From assembly GCF_001611795.1 (NCBI RefSeq), contig NZ_CP015098.1:7006001-7070000 (forward strand): DNA of 64,000 bases, in the 5' to 3' direction. The stretch is from Streptomyces qaidamensis (GTDB lineage Bacteria > Actinomycetota > Actinomycetes > Streptomycetales > Streptomycetaceae). A model generated the notes under the pieces. That model searched no databases. It saw nothing but the letters and a program-made list of their open reading frames with translations, and was not told the DNA's origin. The first letter of the stretch is position 1, and every line of letters starts with the position of its first letter. The position numbers were made by a program, and so were the translations under genes. Shown here one piece after another: positions 41,519 through 49,833 of the stretch.

Positions 41519-43687
41519 ATGACGCAGCCGTTCGAACTCCCGCACTTCTACCTGCCGCATCCCGCGCGGCTGAACCCGCACGTCGACGAGGCCAGGGCCC
41601 ATTCGACTCGGTGGGCGCGCGAGATGGGCATGCTGGAGGGATCCGGCGTCTGGGAGCAGGCCGACCTCGACGCGCACGACTACGGCCTGCTCTGCGCCTA
41701 CACCCACCCCGACTGCGACGGCCCCGCCCTCTCCCTCATCACCGACTGGTACGTGTGGGTCTTCTTCTTCGACGACCACTTCCTGGAGATGTACAAGCGC
41801 AGCCAGGACCGCACCGCCGGCAAGGCCCACCTGGACCGGCTGCCGCTGTTCATGCCGCTGGACCTGTTCGCTCCCGTGCCGGAACCGAGGAACCCGGTCG
41901 AGGCGGGCCTCGCCGACCTGTGGGCCCGCACGGTGCCGAAGATGTCCGAGGCCTGGCGGCGCCGCTTCGCCGTGGCCACCGAGCACCTCCTCAACGAGTC
42001 GATGTGGGAGCTGTCCAACATCAACGAGGGGCGGATCGCCAACCCCGTCGAGTACATCGAGATGCGCCGCAAGGTCGGTGGCGCCCCCTGGTCGGCGGGG
42101 CTCGTGGAGTACGCGACCGCCGAAGTACCCGCCGCCGTAGCCGGGTCCAGGCCGCTGAGGGTGCTGATGGAGACGTTCTCCGACGCCGTGCACCTGCGCA
42201 ACGACCTGTTCTCCTACCAGCGCGAGGTCGAGGACGAGGGCGAGAACAGCAACGGCGTGCTCGTCCTGGAGACCTTCTTCGGCTGCACCACCCAGGAGGC
42301 CGCCGACACCGTCAACGACGTCCTCACCTCCCGCCTCCACCAGTTCGAGCACACGGCGTTCACCGAAGTGCCCGCCGTGGCCCTGGAGAAGGGCCTCGGG
42401 CCGGACGAACTCGCGGCGGTGGCGGCGTACACGAAGGGGCTGCAGGACTGGCAGTCCGGTGGCCACGAGTGGCATCTGCGCTCCAGCCGCTACATGAACG
42501 ACAACGCGCTGCGCGGCGACGGCCCGTGGCCCGGATGCTCCGGCATCGGCACCTCCGCCGCCGACGTCCGCGCCCTGCTCGCGACGGCCGGGGCCGAGCG
42601 GCGGCTGCGCTCGTACACGCACGTGCCGTACCAGAAGGTCGGACCGGCGCGGATCCCCGACATCCGCATGCCGTTCCCGCTGGAGCTCAGCCCGCACCTG
42701 GACAACGCCCGCCAGAGCCTGCGCCACTGGGTGGAGCGCATGGGCATCCTCGCCGAGGGCGTCTGGGACGAGGACAAGCTCCGCGCCTACGACCTCGCGC
42801 TCTGCTCGGCCGGCCTCGACCCGGACGCCACGCGCGAGGCCCTCGACCTCAGCGCGCAGTGGCTCGCCTGGGGCACCTACGGCGACGACTACTACCCGCT
42901 GGTCCACGGCCACCGCCGCGACCTCGCCGCCGCCCGGCTGACCACGGCCCGCCTGTCCGACTGCATGCCGCTCGACGGTGCGGAGCCGCCGCCTCCGGCC
43001 AACGCCATGGAGCGTGGCCTGGCCGACCTGTGGGCACGCACCACCGCGGACATGACGCCCGACGCGCGGCGCACGTTCAAGGCCGCGGTCGACGTCATGA
43101 CCGAGAGCTGGGTGTGGGAGCTGTCCAACCAGCTCCAGAACCGCGTGCCCGACCCGGTCGACTACCTGGAGATGCGCCGGGCGACCTTCGGCTCCGAGCT
43201 GACCCTGAGCCTGTGCCGGATGGGACACGGACCGGCCGTCCCGCCCGAGGTCTACCGCAGCGGCCCGGTCCGCTCCCTGGAGAACGCCGCGATGGACTTC
43301 GCGTGCCTGGTCAACGACGTATTCTCGTACCAGAAGGAGATCGAGTTCGAGGGCGAGATCCACAACGCGATCCTCGTCGTGCAGACCTTCTTCGGCTGCG
43401 ACTATCCGACCGGGCTCGGCATCGTGCACGACCTGATGAGCCAGCGCATGCGCCAGTTCGAGCACGTCGTCGAGCACGAACTGCCCGTCCTGTACGACGA
43501 CTTCCAGCTCACGGGCGAGGCGCGCGCGGCGATGGGGAGGTACGTGGCGGACCTGCGGAACTGGCTGTCCGGCATCCTCAACTGGCATCGCGAGGTGGAC
43601 CGCTACAAGGACGCGTGGCTGTCCCGCCGTGCCCACGGCTTCCTCCCGGACCGGCCGCCGGCCGGGCCGGTCCCCGCCCTGCGCTGA
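41519..43687 (+). CDS. geoA: Geosmin synthase (germacradienol/geosmin synthase, bifunctional)
   Basis: 722 residues; the known S. coelicolor protein is of nearly the same length. The N-terminal half cyclises farnesyl diphosphate to germacradienol; the C-terminal half converts that to geosmin. N-half motifs are DDHFLE (Asp85, Asp86) and NDLFSYQREVEDE; C-half motifs are DDYYP and NDVFSYQKEIEFE. GGGTAGGG precedes the start. A perfect 18-bp terminator follows. The product gives the earthy smell of streptomycetes. Confidence 0.98.
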   Translation: MTQPFELPHFYLPHPARLNPHVDEARAHSTRWAREMGMLEGSGVWEQADLDAHDYGLLCAYTHPDCDGPALSLITDWYVWVFFFDDHFLEMYKRSQDRTAGKAHLDRLPLFMPLDLFAPVPEPRNPVEAGLADLWARTVPKMSEAWRRRFAVATEHLLNESMWELSNINEGRIANPVEYIEMRRKVGGAPWSAGLVEYATAEVPAAVAGSRPLRVLMETFSDAVHLRNDLFSYQREVEDEGENSNGVLVLETFFGCTTQEAADTVNDVLTSRLHQFEHTAFTEVPAVALEKGLGPDELAAVAAYTKGLQDWQSGGHEWHLRSSRYMNDNALRGDGPWPGCSGIGTSAADVRALLATAGAERRLRSYTHVPYQKVGPARIPDIRMPFPLELSPHLDNARQSLRHWVERMGILAEGVWDEDKLRAYDLALCSAGLDPDATREALDLSAQWLAWGTYGDDYYPLVHGHRRDLAAARLTTARLSDCMPLDGAEPPPPANAMERGLADLWARTTADMTPDARRTFKAAVDVMTESWVWELSNQLQNRVPDPVDYLEMRRATFGSELTLSLCRMGHGPAVPPEVYRSGPVRSLENAAMDFACLVNDVFSYQKEIEFEGEIHNAILVVQTFFGCDYPTGLGIVHDLMSQRMRQFEHVVEHELPVLYDDFQLTGEARAAMGRYVADLRNWLSGILNWHREVDRYKDAWLSRRAHGFLPDRPPAGPVPALR

Positions 43688-43702
43688 GCGCCCCGCCTGC
43701 TC

Positions 43703-43746
43703 CACGGCTCGTACCGCACCCGGCGACCGGTGCGGTACGAGCCGTG
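43703..43746 (+). terminator. Terminator of geosmin synthase
   Basis: A perfect 18-bp stem (CACGGCTCGTACCGCACC and complement) with an 8-base loop, 15 bases after the stop. No T-run, but stem strength is high. Confidence 0.8.
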
Positions 43747-43790
43747 TCCGGGCTGTGCCCGTGTCCGGGCTGTGCCCGTGCCGTGCCCGT

Positions 43791-43979
43791 GTCCGGTCCG
43801 CCTCCGGACGTGCCGGTCCCGGTTAGCCGTCCGGTTCGCCTCCGGACGTGCCGGTCCTGGTCAGCCGTCCGGTTCGCCTCCGGACGTGCCGGTCCTGGTC
43901 AGCCGTCCGGTTCGCCTCCGGACGTGCCGGTCCTGGTCAGCCGTCCGGTTCGCCTCCGGACGCCCCGGCCCGGTCAGTC
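43791..43979. repeat. 38-bp tandem repeat block, about five copies
   Basis: Unit starts GTCCGGTTCGCCTCCGGAC and runs 38 bases. Copies at 43829, 43867 and 43905 are identical; the first (43791) has three changes and the last (43943) is altered at its 3' half. Each unit can form GTCCGG/CCGGAC hairpins around 7 bases. The unit is not a multiple of three and no coding frame is kept, so it is non-coding. Confidence 0.93.
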
Positions 43980-44082
43980 TCACTCGTTCGTGGCTCGTCG
44001 GCCGCCGATGTGCCGGGTAGAGCACCAGCCGTGATCGTTCCGGGATCCGCCGGAGGCGATCGGCACCATCCGGAGGCGAGCC

Positions 44083-44643
44083 ATGGAACAGACCGCGCTG
44101 CGACCCAAGCCGATGCCGGGGCAGGAGCCCGAGGGGGCCGCGCAGGCGACGGGCCCCGGCCCGTCACGGCCCCGCCCGCACGCCGCCCGGCGCCGGGGGA
44201 GACGGCTCCTCAACGTGCTGCTCGCCGGATGCACCGGCGCGGTCCTGGTGCTGTCCGGGATCGGCCTCGGGGCGATGGGTGCCACGGTGCTCGGCAAGGG
44301 CGGGCGCTTCGACCCGCGGGGGTGGCACTCGGCCTCGCCCCCCGGCCCTCCCCGCTCCGCCGCCGCCTCCGTGCCCGCCGCCGCGACCCTCGGCGTGCAG
44401 GTCATGGACGCCCGGAAGCCGGGGGCCGTGGTCGTGGGGCTGCACGTCCCCGGGCCGGCCCAGGCCGCCGGGCTGGTGCGCGGCGACGTCCTCCTCGCCT
44501 TCGGCACGACCCGGATCGACACGGCCGCCGATCTGGTCCGGGCCGTCGCCCGCACCCGCCCGGGCTCCGAGGTCAGGCTGACGGTCCGCCACCGCAGCGG
44601 TGGCTACGAGCAGCTGACCCTCGTACCGGCCGTCGCCGCGTGA
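44083..44643 (+). CDS. Membrane-anchored PDZ domain protein
   Basis: 186 residues. Cytoplasmic Pro/Arg-rich N-terminus, one membrane helix (LLNVLLAGCTGAVLVLSGIGLGAMGA), then a PDZ domain (about 105-183) of HtrA-type class with carboxylate-binding-like LGVQVM and PGPAQAAGLVRGDVLLAF. No protease domain is present. It may bind C-termini of exported proteins. GGAGG lies eight bases upstream of the ATG. Confidence 0.85.
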   Translation: MEQTALRPKPMPGQEPEGAAQATGPGPSRPRPHAARRRGRRLLNVLLAGCTGAVLVLSGIGLGAMGATVLGKGGRFDPRGWHSASPPGPPRSAAASVPAAATLGVQVMDARKPGAVVVGLHVPGPAQAAGLVRGDVLLAFGTTRIDTAADLVRAVARTRPGSEVRLTVRHRSGGYEQLTLVPAVAA

Positions 44644-44851
44644 AGCCGCCCGCACGGCACGACCCGGGACTCCGGGCGTCCCTGCACCGATCACCGATGG
44701 AAAGACGACACCAAGCATGAGCGCGGGCGCCTGAGCAGCCCTGCGCCGTCGGACAGGTTGTCCGGGTGAATGCCCGCAGACCGCTCGCGCCGCCCCCTCC
44801 GGCCGGGCAGGATGCTGCCCGTAGCCCCTTCGTCCGTCCTGGGAGGCCCGG

Positions 44852-45979
44852 ATGACCGGAAGCACGGCCGCCACCTTCACCGCCGACGACTACCGGGCCC
44901 GCATGGAGCGCGCCGCGCGGGCGGCCGCCGAGGCCGGTCTCGCCGGTCTGCTGGTGGCCCCGGGCCCTGACCTGGTGTGGCTCACCGGCTATACGCCCCC
45001 CGCGGTCACCGAGCGGCTCACCCTGCTGGTCCTCGCCGCCGGGCAGGACCCCGTCCTCGTCGTCCCCGCCCTGGAGGCCCCGGACGCACACCGGGCGGCC
45101 GGCGCGGCCGCCCTGACCCTGCGCGACTGGACCGACGGCAAGGACCCCTACGCCGCCACCGCCGCCCTCCTCGACGCCTCCGGCCGGTTCGGCATCAGCG
45201 ACAACGCCTGGGCCCTGCACCTGCTGGCCCTCCAGCAGGCCCTGCCGGGCAGCTCCTACGCCTCGCTCACCGAGGCCCTGCCGATGCTGCGCGCCGTCAA
45301 GGACGCGGCCGAGCTGGACCTCATGGCGGCCGCGAGTGCCGCCGCCGACGCGACGTTCGAGGAGATCCGGAACGTCCCCTTCGCCGGGCGCCGGGAGTCC
45401 GAGGTGGCAGCGGACCTCGACCGGCTGCTCCGCAGGCACGGACACGAGCAGGTCGACTTCACCATCGTCGCCTCGGGCCCGAACGGCGCCAACCCGCACC
45501 ACGAGGCGGGGCAGCGGGTCATCGCCCGGGGCGACATGATCGTCCTCGACTTCGGCGGCCTGCGGGACGGCTACGGCTCCGACACCTCCCGCACGGTCCA
45601 CGTCGGCGAGCCCACCGACGAGGAACGCCGCGTCCACGACATCGTGCGCGAGGCCCAGGAGGCCGGCTTCCGCGCGGTGCGGCCCGGGGCCGCCTGCCAG
45701 GACGTGGACCGGGCCGCCCGCCGGGTCATCGCCGACGCCGGTTACGGCGAGTACTTCATCCACCGCACCGGACACGGCATCGGCGTCACCACCCACGAGC
45801 CGCCCTACATGATCGCGGGCGAGGAACGGCCCCTGGTGCCCGGCATGTGCTTCTCCGTGGAACCCGGTATCTACCTGCCCGGCCGGTTCGGAGTCCGCAT
45901 CGAGGACATCGTGACCGTCACCGAGGACGGCGGGCGGCGCCTGAACACCACCACGCGTGAGCTGGTCATAGTGGAGTGA
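44852..45979 (+). CDS. M24 family Xaa-Pro aminopeptidase/dipeptidase
   Basis: 375 residues. Pita-bread metallopeptidase with N-terminal creatinase-like domain (1-135) and catalytic domain (140-375). Metal ligands appear in VLDFGG and GSDTSRT (Asp), GHGIGVTTHEPP (His), FSVEPGIY and IEDIVTV (Glu). Cleaves residues next to proline in peptides, cytoplasmic. GGGAGG precedes the ATG. The next gene starts 7 bases after the stop, so the two are probably one operon. Confidence 0.93.
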   Translation: MTGSTAATFTADDYRARMERAARAAAEAGLAGLLVAPGPDLVWLTGYTPPAVTERLTLLVLAAGQDPVLVVPALEAPDAHRAAGAAALTLRDWTDGKDPYAATAALLDASGRFGISDNAWALHLLALQQALPGSSYASLTEALPMLRAVKDAAELDLMAAASAAADATFEEIRNVPFAGRRESEVAADLDRLLRRHGHEQVDFTIVASGPNGANPHHEAGQRVIARGDMIVLDFGGLRDGYGSDTSRTVHVGEPTDEERRVHDIVREAQEAGFRAVRPGAACQDVDRAARRVIADAGYGEYFIHRTGHGIGVTTHEPPYMIAGEERPLVPGMCFSVEPGIYLPGRFGVRIEDIVTVTEDGGRRLNTTTRELVIVE

Positions 45980-45986
45980 GGCCCCG

Positions 45987-47042
45987 ATGTCCCCAGCACG
46001 CCTCCCGAACGGCAACGGCGCGACCATGACCCAGGCACCCACACCCACCGCGGACACGGTCCGCCGGCTGGTCCTGTCCCTGCTCAAGGACACCAGAGAC
46101 ACCAAGGACGGCAAGGACACCAAGGACGGCAAGGCCGCCGAGGGCACCGCAGCCGGCCGGGGCGGCAAAGAGGCCCGGCCCGGCGGGAGCGGCCCCGGCC
46201 CCGACGTCCGGCCCGCCACCGAGGGCGCCGAACCCGTCACCTGGTGGGTCGGCTCCCGCCACGTTCTGCGCCTCGCCCCCGACCGTGAGGCCACCCTGCG
46301 CCAGCGGCGCGAACTGCGTCTGCGCGACCTCGTCCGTCCGCACCTCCCGACGGCGGTGCCCGTGAGCGTCGCACAGGGCGAGTGGGCCCCCGGACTCGGC
46401 TACACGCTGGACACCAAGGTGCCCGGCGGCTCGGGGGAGGAGCACGACGTGTCCGCCGTCGGGGAGGCCGACCTCGCCGGACTCCTGACGGGCCTGCGCG
46501 AGGTGCCGGTCCGGCAGGCCGAGACGCTCGGTCTGCCGCGCGCCGCGCCCCGCTCCCTGGAGGCGCTGCGCCGGTCCGCCGTACGCGCCGCCGAACGCCT
46601 CGCCGCGGCCGACGAGTTCGACGCCGCACGCCTGAACCAGCTCACCCCGCCCGCCGCGTCCCAGCTCGCCGCCCAGCCCGGCTCGGCCGTCCTCACCCAC
46701 CACGCCCTCACGGGCAGCCATCTCGTGGTCAGCGCCGACGGCCGGGTGCGCGGCGTCCTCGGCTGGGCCGGCGCGGTCGTCGGTGACCCGGCTGAGGACA
46801 TCGCGGGCCTCGCGCTCTCCGTGGGATCGCCCGCCGCCGTACGCGCCGCCACCCTCGCGGGCTACGGCGCCCGCCCCTGCCTGCGCGGCCTCTGGCTCGC
46901 CCGCTGCGACACCGTCGTCCGCCTCGCCGAGGACCTCACCGGCAAGGACGCCACCCTCCTGCGGACCCGGCTGCGCCGCGCCTGGGAGCCGATCCTGCTG
47001 GAACGGGTGACGGACCTGGGGGACACGGACGACGCCCTCTAG
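45987..47042 (+). CDS. Aminoglycoside-phosphotransferase-fold protein, catalytic residues lost (pseudokinase)
   Basis: 351 residues. The fold resembles APH/choline-kinase family proteins: VGSRHVLRL near 88-95 and the C-lobe LTHHALTGSHLVVS with VRGVLGWAGAVVGDPAEDIAG. In active enzymes the catalytic loop is HGDLHPGN and the metal site IDW. Here Asp is Ala240, Asn is His245, and the metal Asp is Gly259. It therefore should not phosphorylate. The N-terminus has a Lys/Asp-rich short repeat (DTKDGK twice). It follows the M24 peptidase by 7 bases and has GAGG before the ATG; a second Met at residue 14 is possible. Confidence 0.75.
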   Translation: MSPARLPNGNGATMTQAPTPTADTVRRLVLSLLKDTRDTKDGKDTKDGKAAEGTAAGRGGKEARPGGSGPGPDVRPATEGAEPVTWWVGSRHVLRLAPDREATLRQRRELRLRDLVRPHLPTAVPVSVAQGEWAPGLGYTLDTKVPGGSGEEHDVSAVGEADLAGLLTGLREVPVRQAETLGLPRAAPRSLEALRRSAVRAAERLAAADEFDAARLNQLTPPAASQLAAQPGSAVLTHHALTGSHLVVSADGRVRGVLGWAGAVVGDPAEDIAGLALSVGSPAAVRAATLAGYGARPCLRGLWLARCDTVVRLAEDLTGKDATLLRTRLRRAWEPILLERVTDLGDTDDAL

Positions 47043-47119
47043 CGGGACGTGCCTCGGCTGTCACAGGTCGCGGCGCAGGACCCGAAACCGGGCTGACCCC
47101 GCTCGGCTCGCAGGACCCC

Positions 47120-48865
47120 TCAGTCCTGGGCCAGCACCACGGCCGACTCCCCGGGCAGCCGCACCGCACCGTCCGCCCCGGGCGTCTCCACCGGCTCCCA
47201 CGCCGCCAGCACGCGCGCGTGGGGCACGCCGAGCGGAAGGACGGCCGGCTCGGGGGCCAGGTTCACCGCGACCAGGACGTCCCCGCGCCGGAAGGCGATC
47301 CAGCGGAGCTCCTCGTCGTAGGCCACCTTGGTGTCGGCGAGGTCGGGATCGGTCAGGTCCGGCTGACCGTGGCGCAGGGCGAGGAGCTGCCGGTACCAGG
47401 CCAGCACGCGCGCGTGGGGCTCGCGCTCCGGCTCGGACCAGTCGAGGCAGGAACGGTCCCGGGTCGCCGGATCCTGCGGGTCGGGCACGTCCTCCTCCTT
47501 CCAGCCGTGCGCGGCGAACTCCCGCCGCCTGCCCCGCCGTACGGCGTCGGCCAGCTCCGGATCGGTGTGGTCGGTGAAGAACTGCCAGGGCGTGCCCGCC
47601 GCCCACTCCTCGCCCATGAACAGCATCGGCGTGAAGGGCGCCGTCAGGATCAGCGTGGCCGCGCAGGCGGCCAGCCCCGGGGAGACGAGGGCCGAAAGCC
47701 GGTCCCCCTGGGCCCGGTTGCCGACCTGATCGTGGGTCTGGCCGTAGCCGAGCAGCCGGTGCCCGGCCACCCGTGTACGGTCCAGCGGACGTCCGTGGTG
47801 CCGCTCACGGAAGCTGGAGTACGACCCGTCGTGGAACCAGCCGCCGGTCAGGGTCTTGGCGAGCCCGCCGAGCGAGGCGCGCGCGAAGTCGGCGTAGTAG
47901 CCCTGCGACTCGCCGGTCAGCGTGGTGTGCAGGGCGTGGTGGAAGTCGTCGTTCCACTGCGCGTGCAGCCCGAGGCCGCCCTCGGTCCGGGAGGTGATGA
48001 GCCGCGGGTCGTTCAGGTCCGACTCGGCGACCAGGAACAGCGGCCGGCCCGTCTCCGCGGCCAGGGCGTCCACGGCCGTCGACAGCTCCTCCAGGAAGTG
48101 CAGCGCGCGGGTGTCCACCAGCGCGTGCACCGCGTCCAGGCGCAGCCCGTCGATCCGGTAGTCGCGCAGCCACGCCAGCGCGCTGCCGATCAGGTACGCG
48201 CGCACCTCGTCCGAGCCGGGCGCGTCCAGATTGACCGCGGCACCCCAAGGGGTGTGGTGGGTGTCCGTGAGGTACGGGCCGAAGACGGGCAGGTAGTTGC
48301 CGGACGGGCCGAAGTGGTTGTGCACCACGTCGAGGACCACGCCCAGGCCGAGTTCGTGAGCCCGGTCGACGAAGCGCTTCAGCGCCTCGGGCCCGCCGTA
48401 CGGCTCGTGCACCGCCCACAGCGAGACACCCTCGTAGCCCCAGCCGTGGGTGCCCGGGAAGGGGCACAGCGGCATCAGCTGCACGTGCGTCACGCCCAGT
48501 TCGGCGAGGTGGCCGAGCCGCCCGGCGGCCGCGTCCAGGGTGCCCTCGGGCGTGTAGGTCCCAACATGCAGCTCGTACAGCACCGCGCCGGGCAGCGGCC
48601 GTCCCCGCCACGCCGCGCGCCACGCGTAGCGCTGGTGGTCGACGACCGCGCTCAGCCCGTCCGGGCCGTCCGGCTGCCGCCGCGAGCGCGGATCGGGCAG
48701 CACGGGCCCGTCGTCCAGCGCGAAGCCGTACCGGGACCCTTCGCGGGCCTCGGCCTCGCCCCGCCACCACCCGGCCCGTTCCGGATCGCGCTCCAACGCG
48801 TGCATGACGTCGTCGCACCGGAGCGTCACTCGGCCGGCCTGTGGTGCCCACACCTCGAACTGCAC
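47120..48865 (-). CDS. treZ: Malto-oligosyltrehalose trehalohydrolase
   Basis: 581 residues, family GH13. TreZ releases trehalose from the malto-oligosyltrehalose end made by TreY. An N-terminal carbohydrate-binding-like module (FEVWAPQAGRVTLRC) precedes the catalytic barrel with nucleophile in IDGLRLDAVHAL, acid in FLVAESDLND and YGQTHDQVGNRAQGD. treY lies about 6 kb further on the same strand; six genes intervene. Start at 48865 is the ATG of MQFEVWAPQ, with GGGGAA upstream. Confidence 0.97.
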   Translation of the reverse strand: MQFEVWAPQAGRVTLRCDDVMHALERDPERAGWWRGEAEAREGSRYGFALDDGPVLPDPRSRRQPDGPDGLSAVVDHQRYAWRAAWRGRPLPGAVLYELHVGTYTPEGTLDAAAGRLGHLAELGVTHVQLMPLCPFPGTHGWGYEGVSLWAVHEPYGGPEALKRFVDRAHELGLGVVLDVVHNHFGPSGNYLPVFGPYLTDTHHTPWGAAVNLDAPGSDEVRAYLIGSALAWLRDYRIDGLRLDAVHALVDTRALHFLEELSTAVDALAAETGRPLFLVAESDLNDPRLITSRTEGGLGLHAQWNDDFHHALHTTLTGESQGYYADFARASLGGLAKTLTGGWFHDGSYSSFRERHHGRPLDRTRVAGHRLLGYGQTHDQVGNRAQGDRLSALVSPGLAACAATLILTAPFTPMLFMGEEWAAGTPWQFFTDHTDPELADAVRRGRRREFAAHGWKEEDVPDPQDPATRDRSCLDWSEPEREPHARVLAWYRQLLALRHGQPDLTDPDLADTKVAYDEELRWIAFRRGDVLVAVNLAPEPAVLPLGVPHARVLAAWEPVETPGADGAVRLPGESAVVLAQD

Positions 48866-49037
48866 GGACGGTTCCCCTTCGTCTGCTCACCGTGATGTAG
48901 CCCGTCCATGGTGCGGCAAACGAGATCAATCCGCTGGCGCATCCACCCATTTGCGGCGGGTCTCACCGGCTACGCGCATGTGGCGACCGATTTCCCGTTT
49001 TCTGGACAGCCCGGCCGCGCTGCCCGACAATCACCCA

Positions 49038-49589
49038 GTGACGTCGTCCTTCGAGTTCAACACGTTCCCCGCGCGGCTCTCCGACGCGGAGCGCGACCGG
49101 GTGCTGAAGGTGCTCCGCGACGGCGTCGCCGTGGGCCGTCTGTCCCACGACACGTTCGTCCGCCGCATGGAACTGGCGCTCGCCGCCCGCCGCCCGGACG
49201 AACTCGCCGCGCTCACCGCCGACCTGCGCACGGAGAGCCGCCTCGCGCGCCTGGTGTTCGGCACCGTCGAAGCCGTCTCCGGATTCTCCGTACGGCTGCG
49301 CCGGGCCTGGCAGGCCGAGCGGCTGCCCAAGCTGCAGCTGCCCCACCCGTCGCTCGGCCATCCGCTGCGCATAGGCCGCGACCCCGCCAGCGGACTGCGC
49401 CTCAACCACGAGACCGTCTCCCGCGTGCACGCCGAACTCCGTCACCAGGGTGGCATGTGGGTCCTGCGCGACCTCGGCTCCACCAACGGCACGACGGTGA
49501 ACGGACGGCGCGTCGTCGGCGCGGCCGTCGTCCGCGAGGGCGACCAGGTGGGCTTCGGCCGGATGACGTTCCGGCTGTCGGCCGGCTGA
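49038..49589 (+). CDS. DUF1707 and FHA domain protein
   Basis: 183 residues. N-terminal DUF1707 (PARLSDAERDRVLKVLRDGVAVGRLSHDTF), linker, then a forkhead-associated domain (about 100-183, LRIGRDPASGLRL, NHETVSRVHAEL, LGSTNGTTVNGR) that binds phosphothreonine. The residues needed for phosphopeptide binding (Arg, Ser, Asn) are present. Expected partner: a Ser/Thr kinase product elsewhere. Start is GTG 49038; no ribosome site precedes it, so the message may be leaderless with GACAAT as the -10. Confidence 0.85.
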   Translation: MTSSFEFNTFPARLSDAERDRVLKVLRDGVAVGRLSHDTFVRRMELALAARRPDELAALTADLRTESRLARLVFGTVEAVSGFSVRLRRAWQAERLPKLQLPHPSLGHPLRIGRDPASGLRLNHETVSRVHAELRHQGGMWVLRDLGSTNGTTVNGRRVVGAAVVREGDQVGFGRMTFRLSAG

Positions 49590-49833
49590 GAGTCCGGCTG
49601 CCGTCCGTCTGAAGGTCCGGTCGCCGTCCGGCTGATGCCCGGCAGGTGTTCCGTCTGGCCGGAAACGGAGCCACGCCTCAACTCTGGCCTGGGCATTACC
49701 GATCGTCCGTCCCGCGAGGATGGCTGAAATCCCTGTGCGGTCCACGGTGTTGACGTACCCCCGAAGTCGTGACTCACTGTGCGTACGCCATCTACACCTG
49801 GTGAACCGACGACACCCATAGGGGAGGTGTGCC

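Larger units (their letters stand above)
43688..44082. other. 395-bp region with terminator and tandem repeats behind geosmin synthase
   Basis: No protein gene. It holds the geoA terminator (43703-43746), two tandem 17-bp units (43744-43777), the 38-bp repeat block (43791-43979), and the ribosome site and promoter space of the PDZ gene. Confidence 0.7.

Noticed and set aside
43791..43979. CRISPR-like repeat array
   Set aside because: Copies are contiguous with no spacers, and no cas gene is present; it is a simple tandem repeat.
43848..44720. Open frame running through the tandem repeats into the PDZ gene
   Set aside because: The repeat unit of 38 bases changes frame each copy, and the frame does not match the PDZ reading frame with its own GGAGG start.
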